Notes under the pieces: generated by a model
Told to the model about the DNA's origin: nothing
Databases searched by the model: none
The model's input: the letters and a program-made list of their open reading frames with translations, nothing else
Source: Lytechinus variegatus
Lineage: Eukaryota; Echinodermata; Echinoidea; Temnopleuroida; Toxopneustidae
Length of the DNA: 64,000 bases
NCBI RefSeq assembly: GCF_018143015.1
Contig: NC_054746.1
Span: 31,957,129-32,021,128 of the forward strand
Direction: 5' to 3'
Made by a program: the position numbers and the translations under genes
Part shown: in pieces, positions 49,215-62,000 of the stretch
Layout: every line of letters starts with the position of its first letter
Position numbering within the stretch: the stretch's first letter is position 1

Positions 49215-49960
49215 CTCGTTATGCACTATATGTTACCATTTCTTTCATGTTTGGGATATATACCAGTTGTGAATGATATCATTAGTGCTTTTCGGGATCG
49301 CCCAAGTGAACCCCTATACCCCATTTCCCCCGAAAATTGGGAAAGCGCGTGCCCTATAGATGACCTCAGGATCGCATTGTCTAAAGGCACACCTTACGGC
49401 TCCTCGCGATCCGATTTTGGAACAAATCGCATTTTGCTCATTTTCTAAGAATATGAATGGAACATATCATTTTATTAGAGGTTGAAAGTAATTGAAAGAA
49501 TAACCAATTTGAAAGATTGCAAGCCTTTATTTGAAGTAAAAGTCAACTTAGTTTCAAATCGTAGCCAATCGTACGACTGCTATGACGTCATTACGACTAG
49601 ATATTAAATTTGCTTTTATTCTTTTATTTATTCTTTTTTGATATAGCATTGTCACAGATTTGAACATAAATTATGTATTCGTACAACGATTTTGAACATT
49701 ACACAGTAAGATATTCCATGTCTCAATATTAGCATCAAACACGACGTGTTATCCCAAAATCGAGTCGCAGACCGATCGTAAGGTGTGCGATCGCCTTGAT
49801 GAGATACATATTAAAGGTTCATCAGTATTACATGGCGCTTTAAATATTCCGCATTTAAGTTTTAGATCAATGTACAAAATATATTTCAGAGGAGCGCGCT
49901 TTCGTGCGATACGCATCCTGTTCATGATGCAGAAGTGCCTAAAATGTCCCATTTTTTAAA
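49215..49960. other. No gene seen between repeat elements
   Basis: Mixed sequence with no element boundary or exon I can support. An inverted pair ACACCTTACGGC(49388)/CGTAAGGTGTGC(49779) brackets about 400 bp and may mark an old insertion. Confidence 0.4.
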
Positions 49961-49969
49961 GTCTAAATG

Positions 49970-52774
49970 TAATAAAATTTCAGGCTCTCGCATTCTGTGC
50001 TCGCATTATTTGTTAAGTGAGAAACGAAATCTTTTAAAATGAAATTCCTACCAAAAGTCCTAAAAGTATCAATTTTTCATGTTATACACTCCAAAAAAAA
50101 ATTTACTCAGTATTTGGTAAATGGGAACATGCATGTTGGTTGGATAAAAAGATATTTTGAAAATTTTACGCAATTTTGCGTTGAAATAGAAAAATATGGG
50201 GTAAAAGAAAAATACTCGGCAATCATTCATATTCCGTTTCTACCCAATATTGGGAAAATTTTTACTCAGTGTTTTTAGAGTGTTATAGTGTATATCAATA
50301 ATTCCCGCTCATGCTTCGTGATCGCATTATGGTTTATTTACATTATACATCATGTTCATGAAAACAACTTAAATGTGCTGAGAATTAATGTCCTGTTCTA
50401 GTCTTAGGCCTAATATGTAAAAGTCCGATCGCGCTTCGCGCTTGCATTATTCATTTAGGTAGGAAATAATCCAGTTTTAAAATATACAACTTTCATGCTA
50501 GTAAAAAAGTGTATTAAAAAAAACTTTTCAGTTCGCACTTTGCCCTCACGTTATTTACTTAGAACAAATGTGATATATAAACTTTTGAAAAAAAAGAAGT
50601 CCCTTGGACAATGTAACATTCGCCCCTATTATGAAAAGCAAAACTGATAAGAATATGAATGAAATGAAAGTTAGGTGGCGGGGCTTTATTAATAGATAAG
50701 ATAAGATTTTAAGATAAAATTGATTTTATTTATACACGGTTAAAAAGCCCAAACGGTTCACAGACTGATTTCCATTGGGACCGTGTGGAACATAATTATA
50801 CAATTGACAAAGTAAACATTTTAAACCAGTGTTTAACGAACAATAAATATAGCCTATATATATATTTAAGTGGCAATTAAGGCCCTACACAGTGTAGTAG
50901 GTGATGGGTGGAGTGGAAGATTGTGTTTTTCTTGTCTATTCAGTGTTGTTGTTCAGGGCACTGGGAACAATTTTTTAGGGGTGCTCAGGTAAATTTGACA
51001 AGCAAAATGCTCCAAAAATATTGAGATTTCATCATAGGAAAGCAAAAACGAAAGGATGAAGGATATGCCCCCCCCCCTTCGGAGATGGGAGGGGGATAGC
51101 ATGTACAACTTACTATCCCTACTTTTGAAGACAGAATTTATATCAAATGCGGTCAATCTGTTTAATTGGCCCAATTTTGCATTCTAAAAATGCAAAATTT
51201 CTCGCGCAGTCAATCTAATCTTACAAGAATTTGGCCATGACAACTCCCTTGGTTTAGATTATCATACTTATTGCCTATCTGGTGCATCATGGAGTATGCT
51301 TAAATTTATGAATTGTATGATACCAATGACTTTGAAATATCAATGTATCAAAACATTATTTTGATACACTGTCGTGAATGCGGGGGAATTTTGTACAGAA
51401 TATATAGGCATATCCTATATAAGTTAAGTGTTCGATGAGTTACTTATGACACTGACCAAATTAATGCCGTTAATGGAACACAGAGGTAAGGTAGGACAGC
51501 AATATTACCGCTTTACAATATCAACCGTTTACACTAGTTAACACAACAATCTAATAAATATTTCATGTATGAATTTTGCTCAAGATTTTGAATGTTGCAT
51601 TAGTCTTTCAATGTAATCTTAAATATTGTTCAAAATATCTCCTTTCTGCTATATTTTCCTTTTCTATAGGGGGCGCCGAATTGATGTTTGACATGGGGGT
51701 GCCAATTTAAAGTTTGTTTTGGGGCGAAAAATTCATATTCGATCTATGGAACGCCAATTTGATGTTTGACGGTGGTGCTTAATTCAGGTTTCACGGGGGG
51801 GGGGGCGGAACTCAAGTTTGCTCGCACTGTGCTTATAGTTAGATGCCCGTTCTGTTCATGATGACTACCAAAAGTGCAAATTTTAGGTCAGAATATAAGA
51901 AAAAAATCATATCGCTCTTCGCGCTCGCATCAATAATGTTCTGGCGACGATCCTCTTCATACTTAGATAAAGTGCTTGAACTTTCCAACTTTGGATCGAA
52001 TCGCGGCGCTCGCATAAAATGTTTGTTACACTCATCCTGCCCCCTCTCTCTTTCCCACCATTCCCTCCTGTTGAGAGACTGATGGCTATTATACGCATGA
52101 AGTCCAGAGCAGAATGCTGATTTAATGATCACCGAAAAAGCTTACTCGAATGTCCAAATTTTAAATCAGAATATAAAAATTGTTCAGCTAGCGCTTCGCA
52201 TTCGCATCAATTCAGATAAATAATCACCCTGTCCATGCGGGTCACAAATGTACTTAGAATGACAAAGTTTTCGGTCGGAATATCAAAAGTTTTCAGTTCG
52301 CGCTTCGAGCTCGCATCAATTGCTAAGTGAGATGATCATCCTGTTCATAATTACCAAAAGTACAAAGAATGTATAAACCGTAGGTAAGAATATTAATATT
52401 TTCAGCTCGCGCTTCGCGATCGCACAATAATATTGATTAAATAGATACCCATCCTGTTCATGGTTAAAAAAAAGCTTAGAATGTCGAGGTTTTGGTCGGA
52501 AGTTCAAAAATTGTCAGCTAGCACAAAATGTTGAGATAGATACCCATCCTAGTGTTGATTACCAAAAGTAGGCCTACTTATATTTTCCAAATTTGAGGTC
52601 AGAATATCAAAAATTTTCAGCTTGCATTTCGCGCTCGCATCAATTTTGTTTAGATATATAATCACGTATACCCATGATGTTCAAGGTTGCAAAAAGTTCT
52701 TAGAATGTCCGATCGGAAAAAATATAGATGAAAATACCCCCCCCCCCCATTGGCGAAAGCTGGATCCGCCACTG
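49970..52774. repeat. Degenerate CGCTTCGCGCTCGCA repeat field with element end
   Basis: Motif variants occur near 49985, 50310, 50428, 50530, 51910, 52005, 52187, 52298, 52403 and 52618, mostly spaced 100-130 bp within clusters, each tied to phrases such as AGTGAGAT and CATCCTGTTCATG. The right end AAGCTGGATCCGCCACTG (52757-52774) after a C-run is a hAT-like terminus; no matching left end was found, so boundaries are uncertain. Confidence 0.65.
50083..50286. mobile_element. Mariner-like MITE, ~200 bp
   Basis: TATACACTCCAAAAA at the left and TTTTTAGAGTGTTATA at the right form inverted ends; TTTACTCAGT is also present near both ends. It sits inside the repeat field. No coding capacity. Confidence 0.6.
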
Positions 52775-53978
52775 GTAAAGAAATAGTTCCCTCACACATG
52801 ATTTTAGTGGGGCCTATACCATCACTCTGATGAGAAGTTAAACTCATTGAAATCCCAAAGTGATTACAATTCTATGCTTTCTGGTCACATTTATTATTTT
52901 GAAAATGTGGTATTACAACTTCTTTTTAGTCTTCGATTACCATTTATCACGTGATTAGGAAATAAGATACGCGCCTGAGTTTGGTCATCATCCTGTCTTC
53001 CAACTTTTGCAAATTTGCTTGCTCGCTTCACTCGCTCGCATATTGATCTTAACCTTTTGTATCTTGACAAACTTATAGCCGACGAAAAAAAATAGTATAA
53101 TATGTACACATCATTTTACAGTATATACTTAAGGCTATAAGTATACATTACCCGTGATGTGATAATTACACCCCTCTTGAACAATCATGTTGAAGAGGGT
53201 TGTTTTATTTATTTTTTAACACCATTCTGTCTTCCAAATACTGAAAAGTTGCTCGCTCAAATTGCCTGTAATTAATTACTTTATATCACAACAAATACAT
53301 TACAATATAGCCATCTAAATTTTGTTAAAGGCTTTTAATTGAAAGATGTGGTAGTATTATATATGTGGTTATATACCCCCTGTATACACATAGCCCTTCG
53401 TGTGGGGGTGACCCCAAAATTTTAAATTATATTGCTATCACCCCCCCCCCCCCGCCACTGCTCGGACCGGATTTACGCCAGTGGATAAACTGAAGGAAAA
53501 TAAAAACCAAGCTTAAAAACCTTCCAAATGTTTGTGCGGACAATTAAAAACATGTTAATTCTATACTCATGAAGAGAAGCTCATTCTTCAGCGGAGCTAT
53601 AACACGAAAATAGTTTACACAGCTGGTGGCGGCATTGAGGGCAGGAAGTGTGAGTTAGTGGTCCTTTGATTCTTCCTCTTCACATTATTTTCATTTTTAT
53701 GGGGGCGGGGGCAATATAATTTGATTAGGGCGGCCGTGTTTGGATTGAGGTATCATAGAATGACCAGACGACCCTCAAATATTTTCCTTGGGATAAGGGT
53801 AATTCTCATTGCGATTCGGAATTTTCAGACCGGTTGGAAAATTCGCTCGCTCGCGACCTAAAAAAATTCCCCCTCAGTTGCTTTGTCTTTTGGTTTTTAT
53901 TTTATTTTTATCATATTTTTGTGGTAGGCTGTAACATTAACATCCTCGAATCACAGAATAAGCATGAGGATATATATA
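52775..53978. other. Repeat-rich intergenic, no gene
   Basis: Contains one more CGCTTCACTCGCTCGCA variant (53022), a C-run followed by CGCCACTG (53440-53456) that looks like another hAT-type end, and a G-rich patch near 53700. No exon is supported. Confidence 0.45.
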
Positions 53979-55747
53979 CAGTGCGTCCAAAAAAAAACAC
54001 ACTATACACTTTTGAAATGGCTGCCAAATAAAAAATGTAGCTCTTTGGGGAAAAAGACTTACATATATGGAAAGCCAATAAAGTCAATTTTCAAATGACA
54101 CAAAAAAGTACGGTTGGAAAACTATGGATGCTTGAGCGAGCACTGCCCAATGAAACAAAGGGTATGGAAATTAGGGTGGGCTGGAATTAGCCTTCCAATT
54201 TATGTTAGTTTTTGAGAGGCAAATCCTTTAGAACTTGCTAAGTTAGTGGCGTAGTGATAAATTAAAGATCATTTGTGACTAGTTTTGGTTGCTTAAGCAA
54301 ATTTTTAAATTATTAAATTGAACTTTAATGCATGAGTGAACATAAATTACACTTTTGGGGCAGCAGTTCAACTTTATCATTTGGAGCTCTTTTTGGGCAG
54401 CATTTCAATTTAATCATGACTTTGTGGATCTCAGCAATGTGTTCGTGGAAGTCAGGGGAATAGGGGGTGAGATAGGACTTAAGTGGGAGAAGTAGGTTGA
54501 TTGAATAAGGGTCAACAGAACATTCAGCCCCCGCCCCCCCTTCCTCTTTCCCACCATTCCCTCCTGTTGAGAGACTGATGGCTATCATACGCATGAAGTC
54601 CAGAGCAGAATGCTGATTTAATGATTAATTCTGAATTGGGGCATCAACTTTTTTCCTATCAATAATTTATCAGTAAAACAACTCATTCAATGTGCAATGT
54701 GATCAATCAAACATTCAGTTTATTTTAAGAAATTACTTCATCAATCATCATAATCATTAAATTTCTTGGTAATCATTCAATAAAAAAAAACTGACCATCA
54801 GCCACTTGTTACTTTGCATAGGCTACAATCCAGGAAGTGAGACAGAGAGAGAGAGAGGGGGGGGGGGTGGGAAATGGAGGTGGAAAGGGGAGGGTACATC
54901 CCATATGACTTTTAATGCCCTTTTAACCAAGTCTTAGCATATATCGCCCTCTTGCTTGTAACGGGTACCATCACATTACTCTGACTCTCACGAACACACT
55001 TCTGAGGTCCACAAGATGAATATGCTACACTAAGATTACAATTCCTGTTCACTCATGCATTACATTTCAATTTAGTAACTCATGAAATTCGTCTAAGAAA
55101 CCATAACTTTTCTCACTCATAAATAGCATAACACCCCTAGCTTTATAAGTTCCAAATGACTAACCTCTCAAAAAACGGCTAATTCCTACCCAGCCTAGCC
55201 AAGCTTAGTCTCTCAGGAGAAGAGAAGGGGGGGGGGATGGGGGTAGAGATGGAGGGGAGGGGTTGCTAAATGTTCTGTTGACCTTCATCCCATCAAAGTA
55301 CTTCACCTACCTAAGTCATACCTGAAGTAATATTACCCCCCCCCCGTTGAGATCCACATGATAAAGACAAAATGCTGCACTAAAAATTGCAATTCATGAT
55401 CACTCATGCATTAAATTTCAATTTAATAACGCATTGAATTATCACAAACAACAAACTGATCACAACTGATCTTTAATTCACCAAATAACCCTCAACTTTG
55501 CAAGTATACCAAACCAAAAAACCTGAAAGAAATTGGAAGGCTAATTCCGGCCCACCCTATTTTTCATACCCTTTGTTTCAGTGGGCAGTGCTCGCTCAAG
55601 CATGAATAGCTTTCCAACCTTTTGGTGTCATTTGAAAGTTGACTTTATTGGCTTTCCATATCTATAAGTCTTTTCCCCCAAAGTGCTACATTTTTTATTT
55701 GGCAGCCATTTCAAAAGTGTATACCGGTAGTTTTTTTGGACGCACTG
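53979..55747. mobile_element. 1.77-kb Tc1/mariner-type foldback element
   Basis: TA flanks both sides (53977-53978, 55748-55749). The arms of about 215 bp start CAGTGCGTCCAAAAA and stay about 90 percent alike, through CTTTTGAAATGGCTGCCAAA and CTTGAGCGAGCACTGCCCA. The interior has a second level of inverted repeats (GGGTCAACAGAACATT near 54506 with TGTTCTGTTGACC near 55271) but no transposase frame. It ends 167 bp before the BRMS1L start codon. Confidence 0.88.
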
Positions 55748-55904
55748 TAGAAAAGCCTGAGCTCGCATGGGGAAAGTCAGTTGAAAAGCCCTCTACTTGC
55801 AATCGCAGCGGTAAACAAATCCTTTGAAAAAAGACAAGAGACGAGCGCTACCTGTGAAAATCACCCGCGTGAGGGTAAATTTCTCATGAACTTTTGTCCT
55901 TTAG

Positions 55905-56050
55905 AGTGGCCAGGATGCCTTCAATAAATGAGATGGGTTGTGACAGTGAACCTGAAGATATGGAGGAAGAGATGAGCACAATTGACACAGATAAAAGTGA
56001 AGAAGAAGAGTCTGAAAGTGGATCATCTGGCAGTGATGACGACTCGTCGG
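55905..56050 (+). CDS. BRMS1L: BRMS1L exon with start codon
   Basis: The acceptor TTTGTCCTTTAG ends at 55904. The first ATG follows at 55915 in the context CCAGGATGC and begins [20 protein letters not shown], an acidic, Ser-rich N-terminus. The donor is TCGG before GTAAGA. The acceptor means at least one 5'UTR exon lies further left, beyond or within the mariner-type element. Confidence 0.88.
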
Positions 56051-59000
56051 GTAAGATTACCTTTTCTTCGGTCCCGCTAATTGATATTTTTGTGAGGTGT
56101 TTTTTAGTGAACTTTTTTAGGGTTACAATCTTCTTTAATGTTGACAGTCTTTGCTGAAATTTGTCGCTAACAACGACGAAAAATGGTATCTATGAACCTG
56201 CTGATTAAATTGTGTAAGTTAATAGTCTCTAATCTCAGCCCTTCTAATTCTGGCCTGTTAACTGAAAAATGTTAAGAATTTCCCATTCTTTTCATACTCT
56301 GCCTTGGTTGGCTGGGCCATCAATGAATGAGTTTGCAAAGTCTCAGACTCCGAGTCTTTCCATTAGTAAGGAGTCAATTACCAGTGCTGTGCGTGTGATT
56401 CTTTTTTCCATGCAAAATCTTTGATTTTTGTTATTTTATAAAAATACGTAAAAAGGACTGGACAAAAAAAAATCTGTTTTGGCCTTCAATCATTGCACCA
56501 AAATGAAAAAAAAAGCTTTAAAGGAAAAAATAAGTGTGAGCCTTATTGACTGCATGTGTTTTGATATTAAATCATGAAGGATGCACACTGAAGAAGTTAT
56601 TTTGTCACTTAATGTCACAGTTGTCTAAGGGGAGGGGGATTTGTGATTACAGGACTTTTATGAATTATGATTCTTGTGTATGTTTTAAAACTTTTAATTT
56701 TGGTTACTTTTTATTTGAACCTATGCCCTACAACCCCTCCAAACAAACTTTTCTTTGGTTAAGTGATCCAAATTTTGTATTTTTGAATATTTCATTTATT
56801 TATCTAAATATTTTGTTGTTGAATTGACATGTAACACTTACATCACTTGATTTATCAATCCCATTTTCATACATGTTTCTAAGTATGTAAGAACACCCAC
56901 TGCCAATTACATTTTGTTGAAATGGCTATGTTTAAGATGTTCCTACATGTTTTAAATGAGAGTAAAATGTTTTTTTTTTCTATAATGTAGTATTTTCTTC
57001 TTCCATAATTAATGAATTCTTTGCTTTTCATTTTTATTTCAGATCTGCTCTGCTTCTTTTTCTCTTTCTATGCCCCCTCTCCTTTTAAAGGGTATTAGTT
57101 GAGATGAATAATTCATACAAAAAGTTTATAGATTAATGGTTGTTTTGAACAAATCATACCTTGAAACAAAAACCAGATTGAGTACTTGAGCCACTCAGCA
57201 TGCAGTGTAGTGTCAAATTCTAACTGGCAAATACAGGGAAAACAAGATTTTATTTTCTGTACGCTATTGCTTTGTATTTGATAAAAGATCCAATATCATG
57301 ATACACATTGATGTTGAAAACAAAATAAATTGTTAGATAGAAATCAATACTGAAAATTATCTATGTACTGAATAGCTTTGTCCTTAATTTACTTGTTGCC
57401 ATCAAATAACTAAAGTCTAAATACTTTTGGTATGTACATGGCCATTTCAGTCTGTATGCTTTTTTCGAACTCCATTCATAAAAAAATGTATTTTCTGTTT
57501 GCTAATTAAAATGCCAAAAATTCTTATGATATTCAAATACATGTACTATTCCGAAAAATTGTAAAGTTGTACTAAACAAATTGAACCTCAAGTAACAACA
57601 GAGAAAGATTTTTTTTCAATTGTTTTTACAAACTTTTTTTTAATGTTTTTTATCATGGAACAGAATATGATGAATTTGACTGTGACAGAAGAAGAACAGA
57701 ATGTATGGAAGACATGAATGATCTAGAAAGTCAGTTCACAAGTCTCAGAGATCAGTAAGTATTAGAAAATTATTGATTATCGTAAGGATTAAAAGTTGCA
57801 CTAATTAGGGAGCTTATCAAGCTTTGAAGTAAAATCATTGATATTATGTCTGATAATCATGAAGTGCAATAATTTTATTGCAATTTTGTTACCATATATA
57901 TGATCTCAGAGAAGTAATAAAAAGGTATTAGTCTTATGCCAAGTTTTTATCACTTTCATTTACTTTATTTACGATAAATATCTTGTAGGCTTTATTTGTC
58001 AAAATCTATGAAAAAAAAGTCTAATAAAGAATTGGCAAGTTACTCTGTATACTTTAATGGAAATGATGAAATCTAGAAAGTGTTTTTTTATAGAAAGATC
58101 AGTTTTATATAAGATCTCTGGGGCTATTTTATTCAATTTTTTATTTGTCCTTTGACATTTTGTATCCCAGGTTAAGCTGAATGCCCCCAAGATTGACATT
58201 TATGCATGGTTGACTGTGTATAACTCATTCCTTAAAAATGCTTCAATGTAGATTGTATTCAGAACGACTGGAACAAATTGAGTATAAGCTGAACGAGGTC
58301 AAGTTGGAAGCTGCTCACGAGTATCTAACCCCCCTCCATGAGCTGGACCAGATGAAGAGTAGAAAGCTAAGAATTGCTAGTGTCCTGAGAGAGCTACGCA
58401 TGGAGAACATCAGAAATAAACTACAGAGTGAAGAAAAAGCCTCAAGGGAAAACCATGAGGTAATTTCTTTTTGAAAAAAAAATGATTCCATCACCATTCC
58501 CCAAACATATAATATGAAAATTATATTACTATTGGAGAGAAAGAAATATTGTAGGTAGGCCTGTGATGTTAAAGTCATTCACCAACTGTTCTTGTACTGG
58601 TAATATTTCAGAAATCAGGACAAGTAACTTGTAAGATGCAGGGCTGAACATACATGTACTGTATGTGAGCTTTTTTTTTCAATTTTGTTTTGCCTTGTTG
58701 ATAGAGAAAGAAATTACAATTTATTATCTTCTGGCAGGCATGGTCTTTGTGTCTCACCTGCTGCTGTATCGGGCCACCTATGCTATCTGCCCTCTGGTTG
58801 CTTTAAGTTCTAGTATGCCTTGTTAGTCGCCATGTCTACTAATTAGTTAAGGAATTGCTGATTATACACAATGAAGAAATACAATATGCATCTCATTCCA
58901 TCAGAAGCTAGTGTTTATACTTTTGACAATTTAATTCATCCCTTTCATGGTATGTGTTTAAATCCACAGAGTGAGAAAAGTTTACTCCGGGATCTCATGA

Positions 59001-62000
59001 AAGCTGACCTTGAGGACAAGATCAGAAGACTAGAGGAAGACAGGCATAATATTGATCTTACAACAGGTACATTTAGAATCTTATTTGTAATTGCTTGAAA
59101 GTCAATATTCAGTACATTAAAAAGTGAAACTTGTATTCATATAAAGATATAAAGAATAAATAAAATAAATCTTAATAAGCAATCCCTTCTTAGGAATCCT
59201 CAATAATTCCTTTAAAAATTTCCTGTTCAACTTGATTTTGACATAGAAATTTCAAATTATTCTTGCTCGTCTATGCATGAAATTTTGTAATATATTAGTT
59301 CTCAAAATAAAGGAGAAGGCCAGGAATTTAGGTCATGATGTATTATGAATCATGACAATTTGCAAATAAATTGACAATTTTTTCCTTACAGATGGTTTGT
59401 GAAAATTGTATTTCAGCTCAAATGAAATTTATCAGATCTGAATTAAGTGTACATGTGTAGTAGTATTCCAATAATATGAAAAATATGTTGTTTGAAACAA
59501 ATGTAAAATAAAATGAAGATAAAGCTTACAGAATATAAGAAGTGTCAGAAGATATTGATTTAATTGAATATTTTTAAATCTTATTTGATCCTTAATCATG
59601 TTTTTTTATCTTGTAAATAGATCCAGCTTATTTATTGTTTCACTTTAGTTTATTTTCTTAGGTTATATTCTTAATGCTTTTAGGGATAATCATGCATGGA
59701 TAAGCTCTGCCATATCAACGTTATCTGACTGAATTTAACATGTTCTTCAATGATCATTTCAATCATGTTACCTTTTAGAATTATGGAACGAGTCTCGGAT
59801 CTTGAAGCAGAAAGGAAAGAAACCAGATTCATTACATTCTGACAGAAAGAAGAAACCAGTAGCTGTGTCAGATATCCTTTTCACTTTTTTCGATTTTCCC
59901 ATCTGTATAATTACTAGTATTTGAATAAAAAATAAAAAAGTGGAAGGGAGAGTGTCATCATGGCGCAAAAGTCAGTAACCCTTCATAAGAGGTAAAATGC
60001 TTTCTGAAATAAATGATGTAGGTAATGATCAATGATAGCTTTGCATCGCACATTCCTAAAATATATACAGTACATGTATATGTCTATTATTATTTTTATT
60101 TGATTTGAATTGTATCTTAGTTATGGTTCATATCTAAGGAAGTTAATGTTATTTTTTTTGGTTCATTAAAAAACTGAGTTGAAAACTGAGTTCAGATGAA
60201 ATATATAAAGAACATGACCAAAGTTTCCTGAATTGTAGTATGTCATTGTCATTCTGCAGTTTAAAAAGGGGCTGTGTAAACCCATAGCATTCAAATATTG
60301 TTTTTCCAGTGAATCCACCTGTCAATGATGGACCAATTGCCACCAGGTATCTATAACACAGAGCACAGTGACTGATCGTATGATTGTTTTTTTTTTCATG
60401 ATTTGCTCTACATTGTGGTTAATGAAATCACTCGATAAAATATTTCTTTTATCAATTGTTATTAAAAGATTTGTGTTACAGAATCCAGTTTTTCCTATGA
60501 CAAATATTGGGTGCTTTCATTATTGTCATATTCTATCGATGGTCACGTTTCTTTGATTTTGGTTCCACTTGAGTAAGTTCAATGTTTGAGATGATTTGCT
60601 ATCAGTTGTGTGATTTCCCTTAACTTCACACTTTACGTCCTTATATAATATATATGCTGCGTGAGGACGACATCCTAGATGACTGGACAGCAATAATGAA
60701 GGTAAACCATTTGTGTCTTGAGTATCATGTTTTTCTTTATTACATTGGGCAATTCATTGTAACTGACATGACATTTCACTCAGTTTCAAAGCATCACATT
60801 CCAAAATTTACAGTATTCAAACAGTCCTTGCTGAGTTTATCTGGCTAATTTAATATTCAGATTCATACATGATTAATGAGAAGAAAAAAAAGAACTGTTG
60901 AGAAAAAGGATGTGTTAGCACAACAGATGGGACATGTTATGTCATGCAATTGTAACATTGGTGGAGCGTTGTGGCCCAGTGGATTAGTCTCCGGACTTTG
61001 AAACAGAGGGTCGTGGGTTCAAATCCCAGCCATGGCGTAATTTCCTTCAGCAAGAAATTCATCCACTGTGTGCTGCACTCGACCCAGGTGATGTAAATGG
61101 GTACCGGCAGAAAGTAATTCCTCAAAAAGCTGTGTGCGCCTTAATCGGTTGCCTAGCTTAGCCGGGGTAATAATAATAGGTAATAGCAGTGCCTTTTTAA
61201 AACGCCATGAGCACCGAAAGGTGGACCTGTGCGCTATATAAGTAGCCACCATTATTATTATTATTATTATTATCTGTTTGGGCATGTGTAATGGTGCCTG
61301 TTCATGATTATGTGGGATAAAGTAAACAGTGCAGCAAACTTTCTCCTATGATAGTAAACAGTGCAGCAAACTTTCTCCTAAGATAGTAAACAGTGCAACA
61401 CTCTTGCACGCACTCCAGATAATGATATTGTTAATATGACTATATCTAGATCAAAGCTGTTCACTTGAAAGTAAAATTCAGATCTTCACCTCATGTTTGA
61501 TGGGCAAATCTATTAATCTCATGATTAAACAGACTGTAAGACAGTATGAGGAATGTAATGGTTTTTATACGTGACATTATGTATCTGCATTTATATTAGT
61601 GTGTTATTAAATCATTTGCTGTTTTTTGTTTTATTTGCAGGCAAGAGGTGCAAGTGCTAGAAGGAAATCAGAAGGTGAGATTATTTAATAGTAACTTAAA
61701 ATATATGTTATATTTTTTGCTATCTGATCATCTACATTGATATTGATTTAATTTTCTTGTGATTGTATGTGTTTGTCATTGGATTTTTACACACATGTAT
61801 GAATTGAATATAAGGTGTCTGCACCTGACTAGCCTTTCATTTAAATCTTAACAGATTAGCCTATTTTGATGCCTAAAATGTGTTGGAACAGGCTGATTCA
61901 GCTTCCCCTGAGATCTCAACTAACATCTGTGCAATGGTGCCAAAGATTGGCCTACATCTCACCTGGGATGTCTTCTACCGGATTTTAGATTTTTATGAAA

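Noticed and set aside
48595-53040. Regular GCTCGCGCTTCGCGCTCGCA repeats resembling CRISPR or a bacterial insert
   Set aside because: Spacers are diverged copies of each other and the repeats sit inside hAT-like ends.
53979-55747. Tc1/mariner transposase gene between the arms
   Set aside because: No frame with a helix-turn-helix or DDE/D pattern is present; the interior is a second level of inverted repeats.
60311-60346. Possible 37-bp exon in the AT-AC intron between CCAG and GTATCT
   Set aside because: Including it would need a GT donor after exon 5 that is not there and would break the VSGPYIIYML match; kept only as a possible cryptic exon.
60960-61035. A tRNA gene
   Set aside because: A and B boxes are present, but the stems do not close into a cloverleaf and the body continues as a SINE.
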